A stretch of DNA of 64,000 nucleotides from NCBI RefSeq assembly GCF_024347475.1, contig NZ_AP025488.1, positions 992,001 to 1,056,000 on the forward strand, read 5' to 3'. A program made the position numbers and the translations under genes. Under the pieces are notes generated by a model. The model saw only the letters and a list, made by a program, of their open reading frames with translations. It was not told the origin of the DNA and searched no databases. This document shows, one piece after another, positions 8,460-18,069 of the stretch (positions are counted from its first letter, which is position 1; each line of letters opens with the position of its first letter). The DNA is from Vibrio fortis (GTDB taxonomy: Bacteria > Pseudomonadota > Gammaproteobacteria > Enterobacterales > Vibrionaceae).

Positions 8460-10394
8460 ATGAAACTTACAACTCTAACTAACAAGTCGCTCGTAAATCT
8501 GCAAACAACGTTTAGCAGCCGAGAAGAAGCGATTAATGCACTTGCTGAACAACTGGATCAGCAAGGCAAACTACATGATAAACAGCAGTATCTTGATGCT
8601 GTATTTGCTCGCGAAGCGCAAGGCCCTACAGCATTGGGCGAAGGCCTTGCTGTACCTCATGGCAAGACTGATGCGGTTAAAGAGGCTGGTTTTGCAGTTG
8701 CTACACTTAAACAAGATATGAAATGGAAAGGCCTTGATGAAGATGAAGATGTGAATCTAATCTTCCTGATTGCGATTCCAAATGCAGAAGCTGGTTCTAC
8801 TCACATGCACTTGCTGACGGAGTTGACCACAACACTTGTTGATGATGACGTTCGTGAAGCGGTACTAAAAGCAACAACCGCTGAAGAGATTTTTGCGTTG
8901 TTAGATGGTGAAAACCAAGCAGAAGAAAAAGAAGACAACTTAGATACAAATGCGCCGACAATTGTATGTGTTACTGCTTGTCCTGCTGGCATTGCTCACA
9001 CGTACATGGCCGCTGAGTATCTGGAAAAAGCAGGTAAAAAGCTGGGTTACAATGTTCATGTTGAGAAACAGGGCGCTAATGGTATTGAAGATCGTCTAAC
9101 GGCGGACCAACTTAACAATGCTGTGGCTTGTGTTTTTGCTGCTGAAGTAGCGATTAAAGAACTAGAACGTTTTAACGGCATCCCACGAGTAGAAACTCCG
9201 GTAGCAGAACCTATTAAGCACGCTGAACGCATTTTAAAAGAGGCGATTGAAGAGTCTAAAAATGGTAATGGTGCCGATCGTACAGTCGCGACAAATGATA
9301 AACCTAAGAAACTGCCACTGAAGACTGAGCTTAAACAAGCACTTCTCTCGGGTATCTCTTATGCCGTTCCTTTGATTGTTGCTGGTGGTACTGTTCTGGC
9401 GGTCGCTGTTCTTATCGCACAAATTTTTGACCTTCAAGAGCTGTACGCAACCAAAGATTCTTGGTTATGGATGTACCGTAAGTTGGGTGGTGGTCTACTA
9501 GGTACACTGATGGTACCTGTACTTGCGGCTTACACGGCATATTCTCTAGCTGACAAACCTGCGTTAGGGCCAGGCTTTGCTGCCGGTATCGCAGCTAACC
9601 TCATTGGCTCTGGCTTCCTTGGCGGTGTCGTTGGTGGTTTGATTGCTGGTTATGTAATGCGCTGGGTGAAAGAGAACGTTCGACTTAGCCCTGCATTTAA
9701 CGGTTTCTTGACCTTCTACCTATATCCAGTGATCGGCACATTGGTCGCAGGTTCTCTGATGCTGTTTGTTATCGGTAAACCTGTTGCAATGTTGAACCAA
9801 GGTTTGACGGATTGGCTAAATGGTATGTCGGGCACCAACGCTCTGCTTCTTGGCGCAATCATTGGTCTATTCGTTTCTTTCGACCTTGGTGGCCCAGTAA
9901 ACAAAGCGGCTTACGCATTCTGTTTGGGGGCAATGGCAAACGGCGTTTACGGTCCTTACGCAATCTTCGGTTCCGTTAAGATGGTTTCGGCGTTCACTGT
10001 AACTGCTTCTACAATGATTGCTCCACGTTTATTCAAAGACTTCGAGATTGAAACGGGTAAGTCGACTTGGCTTCTTGGCTTAGCGGGCATCACCGAAGGT
10101 GCAATCCCGATGGCGATTGAAGATCCAATCCGTGTTATCGGTTCGTTCCTACTCGGCTCTGTAGTGACGGGTGCAATGATTGGTGCTGCAGGTATCGGTC
10201 TATCAACTCCGGGTGCTGGTATCTTCTCAATCTTCTTACTTCACGACGCTGGTTTAGGTGCTTTCTCTGCCGCAGCCATTTGGTTTGGCGCAGCACTTAT
10301 CGGTACGATTATTTCAACAATTACTCTTCTAGTTTGGCGAGGCCACGCTGTAAAAAAGGGTAAGTTTGAAGTGCAAACCGCAGCACAAAACTAA
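8460..10394 (+). CDS. mngA: PTS 2-O-alpha-mannosyl-D-glycerate transporter EIIABC
   Basis: Fructose-family PTS permease in A-B-C order. The EIIA part has the phosphohistidine in AVPHGKTDAVK (about residues 65-75), the EIIB part has the cysteine loop VCVTACPAGIAHTYMAAEYL, and the EIIC part has about 8-10 membrane segments. It is very close to E. coli MngA (motifs LLSGISYAVPLIVAGG, TAYSLADKPALGPGFAAG). It imports mannosylglycerate as the 6-phosphate. A GTG at 8439 is in frame, but the ATG at 8460 has AGAAGG a few bases upstream and begins MKLTTLTN, as in the orthologue, so 8460 is preferred. First gene of the mng operon. Confidence 0.94.
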   Translation: MKLTTLTNKSLVNLQTTFSSREEAINALAEQLDQQGKLHDKQQYLDAVFAREAQGPTALGEGLAVPHGKTDAVKEAGFAVATLKQDMKWKGLDEDEDVNLIFLIAIPNAEAGSTHMHLLTELTTTLVDDDVREAVLKATTAEEIFALLDGENQAEEKEDNLDTNAPTIVCVTACPAGIAHTYMAAEYLEKAGKKLGYNVHVEKQGANGIEDRLTADQLNNAVACVFAAEVAIKELERFNGIPRVETPVAEPIKHAERILKEAIEESKNGNGADRTVATNDKPKKLPLKTELKQALLSGISYAVPLIVAGGTVLAVAVLIAQIFDLQELYATKDSWLWMYRKLGGGLLGTLMVPVLAAYTAYSLADKPALGPGFAAGIAANLIGSGFLGGVVGGLIAGYVMRWVKENVRLSPAFNGFLTFYLYPVIGTLVAGSLMLFVIGKPVAMLNQGLTDWLNGMSGTNALLLGAIIGLFVSFDLGGPVNKAAYAFCLGAMANGVYGPYAIFGSVKMVSAFTVTASTMIAPRLFKDFEIETGKSTWLLGLAGITEGAIPMAIEDPIRVIGSFLLGSVVTGAMIGAAGIGLSTPGAGIFSIFLLHDAGLGAFSAAAIWFGAALIGTIISTITLLVWRGHAVKKGKFEVQTAAQN

Positions 10395-10444
10395 CTAAAT
10401 TCTGAGTTAACTCCTTAACTCGCTCAATAAATATAACGAAAAAC

Positions 10445-10534
10445 ACTGGCTGTCCTAATTTCTGTGCTCCTAACGTTTTATTCACACAGAGTCTGGGCGT
10501 GGATTCTTGCACCCTAAATTTAGTGGCAGCCAGT
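10445..10534 (+). other. Structured intergenic RNA element between mngA and mngB
   Basis: ACTGGCTG (10445-10452) pairs with CAGCCAGT (10527-10534). The interior holds a second hairpin TCTGTG/CACAGA (10461-10466 with 10485-10490) and a weaker GGG-GTG/CAC-CCC one. Together they could form a three-way junction in the 210-base gap inside the operon. TTTT follows the closing stem, so a leaky terminator or processing site is possible. Function unknown. Confidence 0.45.
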
Positions 10535-10604
10535 TTTAATCCCTTGAAAATTTTAGATATTAGCGGTTTTGAGTGTCGAATCCGCATACTTTAGGTAAAT
10601 CACT

Positions 10605-13244
10605 ATGACTACATCACGCGTTCATATTACTCCACACATGCACTGGGATCGTGAATGGTATTTCACAACGGAAGAGTCTCGTATCCTTCTAGTGAACAAC
10701 ATGGAAGAGATCATGCAGCGTCTAGAGAACGACCCCGAATATAAATATTACGTTCTCGACGGACAAACAGCGGTGTTGGAAGACTACTTCGCTATTAAGC
10801 CAGAAAACAAAGCTCGCGTGAAAGCATTGGCCGAAGCAGGTAAGTTAATTGTTGGTCCTTGGTACTCACAAACTGACACCATGCAAGTGTCTGGTGAGTC
10901 TATCGTTCGTAACATGATGTATGGACTACGTGATTGCCTAGAGCTCGGTGAGCCGATGAAGATTGGTTATCTACCTGATTCATTTTCAATGAGCTCACAA
11001 CTGCCAATGATCTACAACGGTTTTGGTATTGATACTGCGATGTTCTGGCGTGGTTGTTCTGAGCGTCATGGTACTAATAAAACCGAATTCCTGTGGCAAT
11101 CGAACGACGGTTCTGAGGTTATGGCGCAAGTGCTTCCACTAGGCTACGCGATTGGTAAATACTTGCCTCAAGATGAAGAAGGTTTACGCGCTCGTTTAGA
11201 TAAGTACTTCCCAGTACTAGAAAAGCCATCAGTCACCAAAGACATCTTGTTGCCAAACGGTCATGACCAGATGCCAATTCAAAAAGACATCTTTGAGGTG
11301 ATGGATAAGCTGCGCGAAGTTTACCCAGATCGTGAGTTCATGATGAGCCGCTTCGAAGAGGTGTTCGATCGTATCCGCCAAGAGCGCGACAACCTAGATA
11401 CTATCAAAGGTGAGTTTAACGACGGCAAATACATGCGCGTTCACCGTACCATCTCCTCAACGCGTATGGACATTAAACTGATCCACGCAGAAGTAGAAAA
11501 TAAGATTGTGAACATCTTAGAACCACTAGCATCAATTGCATGGTCACTGGGCTTTGAATACCACCACGGTCTAATTGAGAAGATGTGGAAAGAGAGCATG
11601 AAGAACCACGCTCATGACTCTATCGGTTGCTGCTGTTCAGACAAAGTACATGCTGAGATCTTAAATCGCTACATCCTAGCGGACGATATGGCATCAAACC
11701 TAATCAACTTCTACAAGCGTAAGATCGTAGATCATATGCCAACGCGCGAAGGATGTGACAAGTTAGCATTCTTCAACCTGTCTCCTTATGAGCGTGAAGA
11801 GGTGATTAATACAACGATTACCATCCGTGCTAACGAGTTCAATATTTTTGATGAAAATGGCAATCAAGTTGAATACTACATCCAAGACCAACGTGTGATT
11901 GATCCAGGTAAGATCGACCGCCAAATCGTTCATTACGGCAACTACGATCCGTTCATCGAATACGACATTCAAATTAAACGTGCGGTTCCTGCAATGGGGT
12001 ACACCACGCTGCACATTGAAGCGAATGCGAAAGGCAATAATATCGTTGCTGAACACAAAGACTACCTATTAGAGAACGAATTCTACCGTATCAATGTGAA
12101 CGACAACGGCACGCTATCGGTTTTCGATAAAGAGACCGAGATGCTGTTTGACCAAGTGCTTCGCGTTGAAGACGGTTCAGACGATGGTGATGAGTACGAT
12201 TACTCTCCATCTCGCCAAGAGTGGCTGCTGTATTCAGATGAATTTAAAGCAGAAACCAGCATTAAACATGAAGGCTTCCAATCTGTAGCAACCATCAAAC
12301 TGCGCATGAATGTGCCTGCAAACCTACAAGAGCGTGAAGAGCGCACTGGCCAAAATGGCTTTGTTGATGTGGATTGCCAAGTCGTATTGAAGCAAGGCTC
12401 TCGCCGTATCGAAGTTCGAATGGAGCTCGATAACCAAGCAGATGATCATCGTGTACGTGTTCTAGTACCAACGCCGTTCGTTTCTGAAAATGTCGTTGCG
12501 GACAACCAGTTTGGCCTGATTACACGCCCAACGAATGATTCTGCAATGGCGGTTTGGGAAGAAGAAAAATGGAAAGAGGCTCCGGTACCTGTTTACCAAC
12601 TGATGAACTTCGCTGCAGTCGAAAACAAGACTGGTGGTATGGCGTTGATGACAAACGGTCTGCGCGAGTTTGAGGTCATCTCAAGCAAAGGTAACGAGGA
12701 GCGTGACACATTTGCTCTGACTCTACTGCGCGGCGTTGGCGTGCTAGGTAAAGAAGAGCTATTACTTCGCCCTGGTCGTCCTTCTGGTATCAAGATTCCG
12801 ACACCAGATTCTCAAACGCGCGGTAAGTTGGTTTGTGAGTTTGCTCTGTTTGGTTTCGCAGGTAATCACATTGACGCAAACATCATGGCAGAAGCTCGTG
12901 ACAATGTAACGCCAATCGAATGTTACAACAAAATCCCATACAACGCGATGAAGCTAAATGTTGGCGAACAAGATAAGCCTCTGACTTACTCATTGTTGAA
13001 CAAAGAGCAAAAGGGCGCGGTGTTGAGTGTACTAAAGAAAGCTGAAGACGAAGATGCGTTAATCCTCCGTGTATACAACCCAGCAGAATCTGGCGAAGTA
13101 GAGGACAAGATTCAGTTTACTCAACCTGTCACGTCTTGGCTTGAAACGAGCATGGACGAGCAAGTTCGAGATACACATGTAGAAACACAGACCTTTGGAA
13201 CTCTGAAGGCGTGTCAGGCGAAATCATTCCAAGTGAAATTCTAA
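10605..13244 (+). CDS. mngB: Mannosylglycerate hydrolase (alpha-mannosidase, GH38)
   Basis: 879 residues, family-typical length. The GH38 active-site signatures are present: HITPHMHWDREWYF near residue 7 (zinc His and Asp), IGYLPDSFSMSSQLP (zone of the nucleophile) and KNHAHDSIGCCCSD (HD zinc pair). It is close to E. coli MngB over its whole length. The enzyme hydrolyses 2-O-(6-phospho-alpha-mannosyl)-glycerate made by MngA to mannose 6-phosphate and glycerate in the cytoplasm. It lies in the mng operon, 210 bases after mngA and 45 bases before the glycerate kinase gene. Confidence 0.95.
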   Translation: MTTSRVHITPHMHWDREWYFTTEESRILLVNNMEEIMQRLENDPEYKYYVLDGQTAVLEDYFAIKPENKARVKALAEAGKLIVGPWYSQTDTMQVSGESIVRNMMYGLRDCLELGEPMKIGYLPDSFSMSSQLPMIYNGFGIDTAMFWRGCSERHGTNKTEFLWQSNDGSEVMAQVLPLGYAIGKYLPQDEEGLRARLDKYFPVLEKPSVTKDILLPNGHDQMPIQKDIFEVMDKLREVYPDREFMMSRFEEVFDRIRQERDNLDTIKGEFNDGKYMRVHRTISSTRMDIKLIHAEVENKIVNILEPLASIAWSLGFEYHHGLIEKMWKESMKNHAHDSIGCCCSDKVHAEILNRYILADDMASNLINFYKRKIVDHMPTREGCDKLAFFNLSPYEREEVINTTITIRANEFNIFDENGNQVEYYIQDQRVIDPGKIDRQIVHYGNYDPFIEYDIQIKRAVPAMGYTTLHIEANAKGNNIVAEHKDYLLENEFYRINVNDNGTLSVFDKETEMLFDQVLRVEDGSDDGDEYDYSPSRQEWLLYSDEFKAETSIKHEGFQSVATIKLRMNVPANLQEREERTGQNGFVDVDCQVVLKQGSRRIEVRMELDNQADDHRVRVLVPTPFVSENVVADNQFGLITRPTNDSAMAVWEEEKWKEAPVPVYQLMNFAAVENKTGGMALMTNGLREFEVISSKGNEERDTFALTLLRGVGVLGKEELLLRPGRPSGIKIPTPDSQTRGKLVCEFALFGFAGNHIDANIMAEARDNVTPIECYNKIPYNAMKLNVGEQDKPLTYSLLNKEQKGAVLSVLKKAEDEDALILRVYNPAESGEVEDKIQFTQPVTSWLETSMDEQVRDTHVETQTFGTLKACQAKSFQVKF

Positions 13245-13289
13245 ACTAAGGTACTCCGCCCAAACGCTGGGCGGAGTAGGTGAACGACG

Positions 13290-14453
13290 ATGAAAATTGT
13301 TATTGCTCCCGATTCATTCAAAGAATCCCTGTCCGCAAAGCAGGTGTGTGAAAGTATTGAAACTGGATTTAGCCAAATATTTCCCGACGCTGAATATGTT
13401 CACTTACCGCTTGCTGACGGTGGTGAAGGGACGGTGGATGTCTTACTGCAAGGTCTCGATGGAGAAGTGCGTGAGTCTCAAGTCACTGATCCACTGGGTA
13501 ATGCTGTAAATGCGACATGGGCCATTCTTGACCATAAAGAGAAAGAAGGTGGTAAGACTGCATTGATTGAGTTTGCCGCAGCTTCTGGCTTGGATCTTGT
13601 TCCTGTTGATCGCCGTGACCCCGCAGTATCAACAAGCTTTGGTACAGGAGAACTCATTCGTGAGGCGCTCGATTTAGGTGTTACTCAAATCATTCTTGGT
13701 TTAGGCGGTAGTGCAACCAATGACGCAGGAGCCGGGATCGCGCAAGCGTTAGGTGCAAAGTTGTACGACGCAGAGGGTGTCGAGGTCACGCGTGGTGGTT
13801 CAGCATTGGAAAGTGTTGTTGAAATCGATATCCGTGAATTACACCCTCGCTGTAAACAGGTGGAGTTCATCGTGGCATGTGATGTTGCTAACCCTCTTTT
13901 AGGAGAAGAAGGCGCGAGCCATGTGTTTGGGCCGCAAAAGGGTGCATCGCCAGAGCTTGTTGAAACGCTTGAGTCAGCTATCACTGGCTTTTCTAAAGTA
14001 TGTTCGACGCTCACCGGTGTTGATCACTCACATTCTGCAGGCTTTGGTGCAGCAGGTGGCACTCCATTGGGCCTGTCTTTAGTGTTTGATATTCAGATCA
14101 AGCAAGGGATTGAGATGGTTCTGGATGTGCTTGGCGCAGACGAAATACTCAAAGGTGCAGATCTTGTTGTTACAGGGGAAGGTCAGATGGATAACCAAAC
14201 CCTACAGGGTAAGACGCCATTTGGCATCGCAAATCGCGCAAAACGCAAGGGTATTCCGTCAATTGGAATCGCCGGTTCGCTTGGTTATGAGATTGATGAG
14301 CTATACAGCACAATCAACAGCACCTTTGGCACCGTGCGTTCACCTCAATCTTTAGAACAAGTTCTGTCAGAAGCGAGCAAAAATCTTACTCGTACTGCTC
14401 GTAATATTGCAGCCACGCTCAAGCTTGGCGGCCAGATTTTTAATGAGAAGTAA
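13290..14453 (+). CDS. Glycerate kinase type I (GarK/GlxK family)
   Basis: 387 residues with the family N-terminus MKIVIAPDSFKESLSA, the glycine-rich PLADGGEGTVD and GLGGSATNDAGAG motifs, and VTGEGQMDNQT near the C-terminus. It phosphorylates D-glycerate, most likely to 2-phosphoglycerate, in the cytoplasm. Position right after mngB and 2 bases before manA indicates that it disposes of the glycerate released from mannosylglycerate. In E. coli the kinases are encoded elsewhere, so its inclusion here completes the pathway within one operon. A ribosome-site-like AGGTG lies just before the start. Confidence 0.93.
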   Translation: MKIVIAPDSFKESLSAKQVCESIETGFSQIFPDAEYVHLPLADGGEGTVDVLLQGLDGEVRESQVTDPLGNAVNATWAILDHKEKEGGKTALIEFAAASGLDLVPVDRRDPAVSTSFGTGELIREALDLGVTQIILGLGGSATNDAGAGIAQALGAKLYDAEGVEVTRGGSALESVVEIDIRELHPRCKQVEFIVACDVANPLLGEEGASHVFGPQKGASPELVETLESAITGFSKVCSTLTGVDHSHSAGFGAAGGTPLGLSLVFDIQIKQGIEMVLDVLGADEILKGADLVVTGEGQMDNQTLQGKTPFGIANRAKRKGIPSIGIAGSLGYEIDELYSTINSTFGTVRSPQSLEQVLSEASKNLTRTARNIAATLKLGGQIFNEK

Positions 14454-14455
14454 TT

Positions 14456-15643
14456 ATGTCTCTATTTAAACTCGACAACGTTATTCAAAACTACGCATGG
14501 GGCAGTAAAGACTCCATTAATCAACTGTTTGGTATTGTAAACCCCAACCAAGAGCCTCAAGCAGAGATCTGGATGGGCGCTCATCCGAACGGTTGCTCAA
14601 AAGTGGGTGGTACAGGCGAAGCACTTTCTCATGTGATTGATGAGAATAAGGTTGATGTGCTCGGTGGGTACACAGCAGCGCGATTTGGCGAGTTGCCTTT
14701 CTTATTCAAAGTACTAGCAGCAGAGACGCCGCTATCGATTCAAGTTCACCCTAACAAGCGCAAATCTGAAATGGGGTATGAGCGAGAGAACGCACTTGGT
14801 ATTCCACTGAATGCCTCTAACCGTAACTATAAAGATCCGAACCACAAACCAGAACTGGTTTATGCGCTAACTTTCTATAAAGCGATGAACGGATTCCGAC
14901 CGATTGAAGATATCATTTCACTGTTTGAAGAAGCGAATATACCTTCGTTGGCAATTGAGCTGAATGTTCTTAAAGCGAATGCGGATAGCGATGCGCTGAA
15001 GGCGTTCTTTACCGCTATTATGTCGTTAGAAGGTGAAAAGAAAGAAGTAGCTCTCAATGAATTGGAAGCGGCACATCAACGCTCGGCTAAAACGGTCATG
15101 GGGCGTGAAGCGATGCAGTACAGCAAAGACTTTAAACAGCACTATCCCGGTGATATTGGTTTGTTTGCTCCACTGATGCTCAACACCGTGGAGTTAGCAC
15201 CGGGTGAAGCGATGTTCTTGTTTGCAGAGACACCTCATGCTTACGTTCAGGGTACTGGCCTAGAAATCATGGCGAATTCAGACAATGTTCTTCGTGCAGG
15301 TTTAACCCCGAAATACATTGATGTTCCAGAACTGATTGATAACACGATCTTTGAATCAATCAAGCCAGAAAATATCCGTCTAAAACCTGTGTTGAAAGAA
15401 GGCAAAATGAGCTATCCAATTCCAGTGGACGATTTTGGTTTTGATATCTTGTCAGCGAGTGATGAAAGTAAATCACAATATCTACGTAGTGCAGAGATTC
15501 TATTCTGCGTAGAAGGGGAAGCAACGGTCACCTCGGAAGGGCAGAGCATTACGCTTAAGCCGGGCGAGTCGGTATTTGTGAGCAATAATTCAAGCGTTTA
15601 CCAATATCAAGGGAATGGTATCTTGGCTCGTGCTTTTAATTAG
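14456..15643 (+). CDS. manA: Mannose-6-phosphate isomerase, class I
   Basis: 395 residues. The metal-binding motif IQVHPNKRKSEMGYE, the loop YKDPNHKPELVYAL and the cupin C-terminus with LKPGESVFV identify a type I phosphomannose isomerase. It converts mannose 6-phosphate, the second product of MngB, to fructose 6-phosphate. The start is 2 bases after the glycerate kinase stop, so it is the last gene of the mng operon. A copy elsewhere for general mannose metabolism cannot be excluded. Confidence 0.94.
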   Translation: MSLFKLDNVIQNYAWGSKDSINQLFGIVNPNQEPQAEIWMGAHPNGCSKVGGTGEALSHVIDENKVDVLGGYTAARFGELPFLFKVLAAETPLSIQVHPNKRKSEMGYERENALGIPLNASNRNYKDPNHKPELVYALTFYKAMNGFRPIEDIISLFEEANIPSLAIELNVLKANADSDALKAFFTAIMSLEGEKKEVALNELEAAHQRSAKTVMGREAMQYSKDFKQHYPGDIGLFAPLMLNTVELAPGEAMFLFAETPHAYVQGTGLEIMANSDNVLRAGLTPKYIDVPELIDNTIFESIKPENIRLKPVLKEGKMSYPIPVDDFGFDILSASDESKSQYLRSAEILFCVEGEATVTSEGQSITLKPGESVFVSNNSSVYQYQGNGILARAFN

Positions 15644-15763
15644 TGCCCCCGTGCTAGTCGAAAGCAAAAAAGATATCAGAGCGTTATGAGTCATAGTTAA
15701 CGCTCAATATTGGTTTGATGGTAACTATCGAACTGTTATAAGCAGTCACTAAGTTTGACCATA

Positions 15764-15787
15764 CCCGCCGTCTTTGGCGGGTTTTTT
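15764..15787 (+). terminator. Intrinsic terminator of mng operon
   Basis: CCCGCC (15764-15769) and GGCGGG (15776-15781) form a stem followed by TTTTTT. Confidence 0.88.
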
Positions 15788-15825
15788 CGTTGTGAGGCCG
15801 GAAACATAACACTCTAAAACGATAA

Positions 15826-15848
15826 AACCCCGCTGTAGAAACGGGGTT
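15826..15848 (-). terminator. Intrinsic terminator of ABM monooxygenase gene
   Basis: AACCCCG (15826-15832) pairs with CGGGGTT (15842-15848); on the minus strand the stem runs into TTTTAT. Confidence 0.75.
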
Positions 15849-15873
15849 CAAAAAGCATTAAATGCACATGTGT

Positions 15874-16164
15874 TTAAGCAATGTGAGTCATTTTGTTGAT
15901 GACAAATGTTTCAATTAAACCTTCTGTCGCTGCCATGTAGTCGGCAATATGTTGGCTAGCCAAATGTTGTTTTAGTAGCGCTTCAGACTCCCAGTTTTCG
16001 TGAAACACGAAGTGAGCTGGATTGTCATTGTCTTGGTGTAGATCATAGTTGATGCAGCCTTCTTCAGAACGCGTAGGGGCGATCAACTTGATTAGTTCGG
16101 CTTTCACGAGGTCTGTATTGTCTTGTTTAGCGACGATTGTTGCAATAATGGTGAGTTTGCTCAT
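15874..16164 (-). CDS. Antibiotic biosynthesis monooxygenase (ABM) domain protein
   Basis: A 96-residue single ABM domain of dimeric ferredoxin-like fold: N-terminal strand KLTIIATIVAK, then the segments EEGCINYDLHQDNDNPAHFVFHENWES and HLASQHIADYM. Close relatives include the YgiN quinol monooxygenase group; substrate is not known here. It is a lone cytoplasmic gene with an AGGAA ribosome site just before the start. Confidence 0.85.
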   Translation of the reverse strand: MSKLTIIATIVAKQDNTDLVKAELIKLIAPTRSEEGCINYDLHQDNDNPAHFVFHENWESEALLKQHLASQHIADYMAATEGLIETFVINKMTHIA

Positions 16165-16318
16165 TCCTTTTTCCTCGGTGTTCTTCTCGGTAAGTGCAAG
16201 TAATATAGATACAAAAAGACCAAGGTTAAAGATTAGCTATATCCAATGACTATGGAAACTTTAGTCCATAATAAGGGGTGTGAGGTGACAGAAAGAACTG
16301 TCTAAAAAGTAATAAAAA

Positions 16319-16343
16319 ATGCCCGACTGTAGACGTCGGGCAT
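16319..16343 (-). terminator. Intrinsic terminator of the nuclease-like lipoprotein gene
   Basis: ATGCCCGAC (16319-16327) pairs with GTCGGGCAT (16335-16343). On the minus strand it is followed by TTTTTTATTACTTTT. Confidence 0.85.
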
Positions 16344-16368
16344 GAGTGCGAGAGTCTAGGTTCCGGTA

Positions 16369-17808
16369 TTAGTTGTGGATTTCAGCTTTAATCCAAACCA
16401 TACGGTGATCAGACGAAATGTCTTTACCGTTGCCGTAACTGCCAACACGTTCATCGTTCATAAGAAGACGACCGTTCTCAAATGTTGCTGGCCAGTAAAC
16501 ACCAGAATCTGAAATAGTTAGGTTTTCCGATGGAACAACGTGATCAAGACGAAGGCCGCTCGTACTAGTTACTTGACCTGGGTATGGCGTATCCCAGTTC
16601 GCTTCTTTACATTCACCAAGAGCAAGACACTCTGGGCCACCAAGGCTAGAAGGTGCAAGTGGGCCGAATGTCGCTAAACGGTTAACTTTGTCGTGATCCA
16701 TCAGCGCATTAATTGCCGTTAGGTCACCATCACCTTTGAGAGGATCTGCGTTAAGATCGCCCATTACGACGAATTTCGCGTCATCAGCTAAACCACCTGT
16801 CACACCCTTGTCATCGTACATGTAGCTTTGACCTTCGATGTAGTCAACCCAGAAGTTAACTTCGTCGGCATTTTGAACTTTGTTCTTACCTGTGTCGAAG
16901 ATTGGTGGTGTTGGGTGAGACATAAGAAGGTGAATCGTCTCTGTTGTACCATCTTCTTGTGGAATCAAAATTGGCGCGTCGACGTGGTTTTTAGAAGAAA
17001 GACGAACTTCTGCCCACTCTTCAGCGGTATACCAATTATCACCACACTTCATACCTTCAGGGATAGGGTTCCAAGAGTCGTTACAATTAGTGATTGTTGG
17101 CATAGTCGCTGTAGGCATGTCTTTCCATTTGAACTTTTGGAATGTACGAATGTTGTCGTGGTCAATCTCATACATAGACATTAGAGCGAACGCATATTGC
17201 CCGTGGTAGTTACCAAAACCCCAAGCATCACCAGGTAGCTGACCTGCGTTACCATCATTATCAAGATCAAAACCAAACTCGTTAAGAAGACCGGTGTTGG
17301 TCGCGAAGTTTGCAAAATACTGGAATACGATAGGTTCTAACTGGGTGCCGTCTTGATCAAAACTGTTAGAGTTTTGAGAAACCGCAAGGTAGTTCAAACG
17401 GAAACCAATGATAGCGTCGTTGTTTTCAGCTGTACCGTCGTTATTAAACTCAGCCATCATAATTACAGCTGGGCGCTCAGTTTGGATGATTGCTGCGACA
17501 TTACGAATTTGGATAACTTTAAGTGCTGTTGCGCTGTCTTCATCCGACAGCGTTTTGTCTTGCCAACCCTTAATCAACGCATCTTGTTCTGGTTTAGTCA
17601 GTTTCATTTCAGCGACAAGATCTTCGTAGGTGTAGCGATCGAACGACAGGTTAAATACTGCAATACGTCCTTTGCTGTCTACTGGTGTCGGTTGTGGGAC
17701 TTCAGGCTGAGGAACTTCTGGGTAGTAGTTGTTCGTTGTTTCGTCACCGCAGCCGAATAAAAGGGTAGTAGAGATTGCTAGTGCTAGTGATGATTTTAAC
17801 ATTTTCAT
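16369..17808 (-). CDS. Endonuclease/exonuclease/phosphatase-family lipoprotein
   Basis: 479 residues. The N-terminus has a lipoprotein signal with lipobox LLFGC (Cys20), then a short Pro-rich linker and an EEP (DNase I-like) domain. Visible fold motifs are IAVFNLSFDRY at the N-terminus, VVMGDLNADPLKGDGD, LRLDHVVPS and the C-terminal SSDHRMVWIKAEI, which carry the catalytic Asp/Asn and His. It is therefore probably a membrane-anchored or surface hydrolase (nuclease or phosphodiesterase); the substrate is not evident. The start is preceded by a poor ribosome site (AAGCGAG). It is a single-gene unit with its own terminator. Confidence 0.85.
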   Translation of the reverse strand: MKMLKSSLALAISTTLLFGCGDETTNNYYPEVPQPEVPQPTPVDSKGRIAVFNLSFDRYTYEDLVAEMKLTKPEQDALIKGWQDKTLSDEDSATALKVIQIRNVAAIIQTERPAVIMMAEFNNDGTAENNDAIIGFRLNYLAVSQNSNSFDQDGTQLEPIVFQYFANFATNTGLLNEFGFDLDNDGNAGQLPGDAWGFGNYHGQYAFALMSMYEIDHDNIRTFQKFKWKDMPTATMPTITNCNDSWNPIPEGMKCGDNWYTAEEWAEVRLSSKNHVDAPILIPQEDGTTETIHLLMSHPTPPIFDTGKNKVQNADEVNFWVDYIEGQSYMYDDKGVTGGLADDAKFVVMGDLNADPLKGDGDLTAINALMDHDKVNRLATFGPLAPSSLGGPECLALGECKEANWDTPYPGQVTSTSGLRLDHVVPSENLTISDSGVYWPATFENGRLLMNDERVGSYGNGKDISSDHRMVWIKAEIHN

Positions 17809-18010
17809 AAAATGACTCGCTTATGTTGTCCGTGGAACAGGAGGGCGCGCATTCTATGTTACAAAATGAGATTCCGTAAGTGACTTTGGTCACGCTTGGA
17901 AATGTAAGCAAACGTTTTCTTACATTGATTATGTGATATTTGACATTGGTCCATTTTTGATTAGAGTTTTTATTCAACCTTAATCATAGATTATTCCTTT
18001 GGGTACAAAA

Positions 18011-18037
18011 AAACCTAGGCGATGGTCACCTAGGTTT
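18011..18037 (-). terminator. Intrinsic terminator of desaturase gene
   Basis: AAACCTAGG (18011-18019) pairs with CCTAGGTTT (18029-18037); the minus strand then reads TTTTTTTG. Confidence 0.85.
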
Positions 18038-18069
18038 TTGATTTAAAATAATTTTATGTTGCAGAAACG

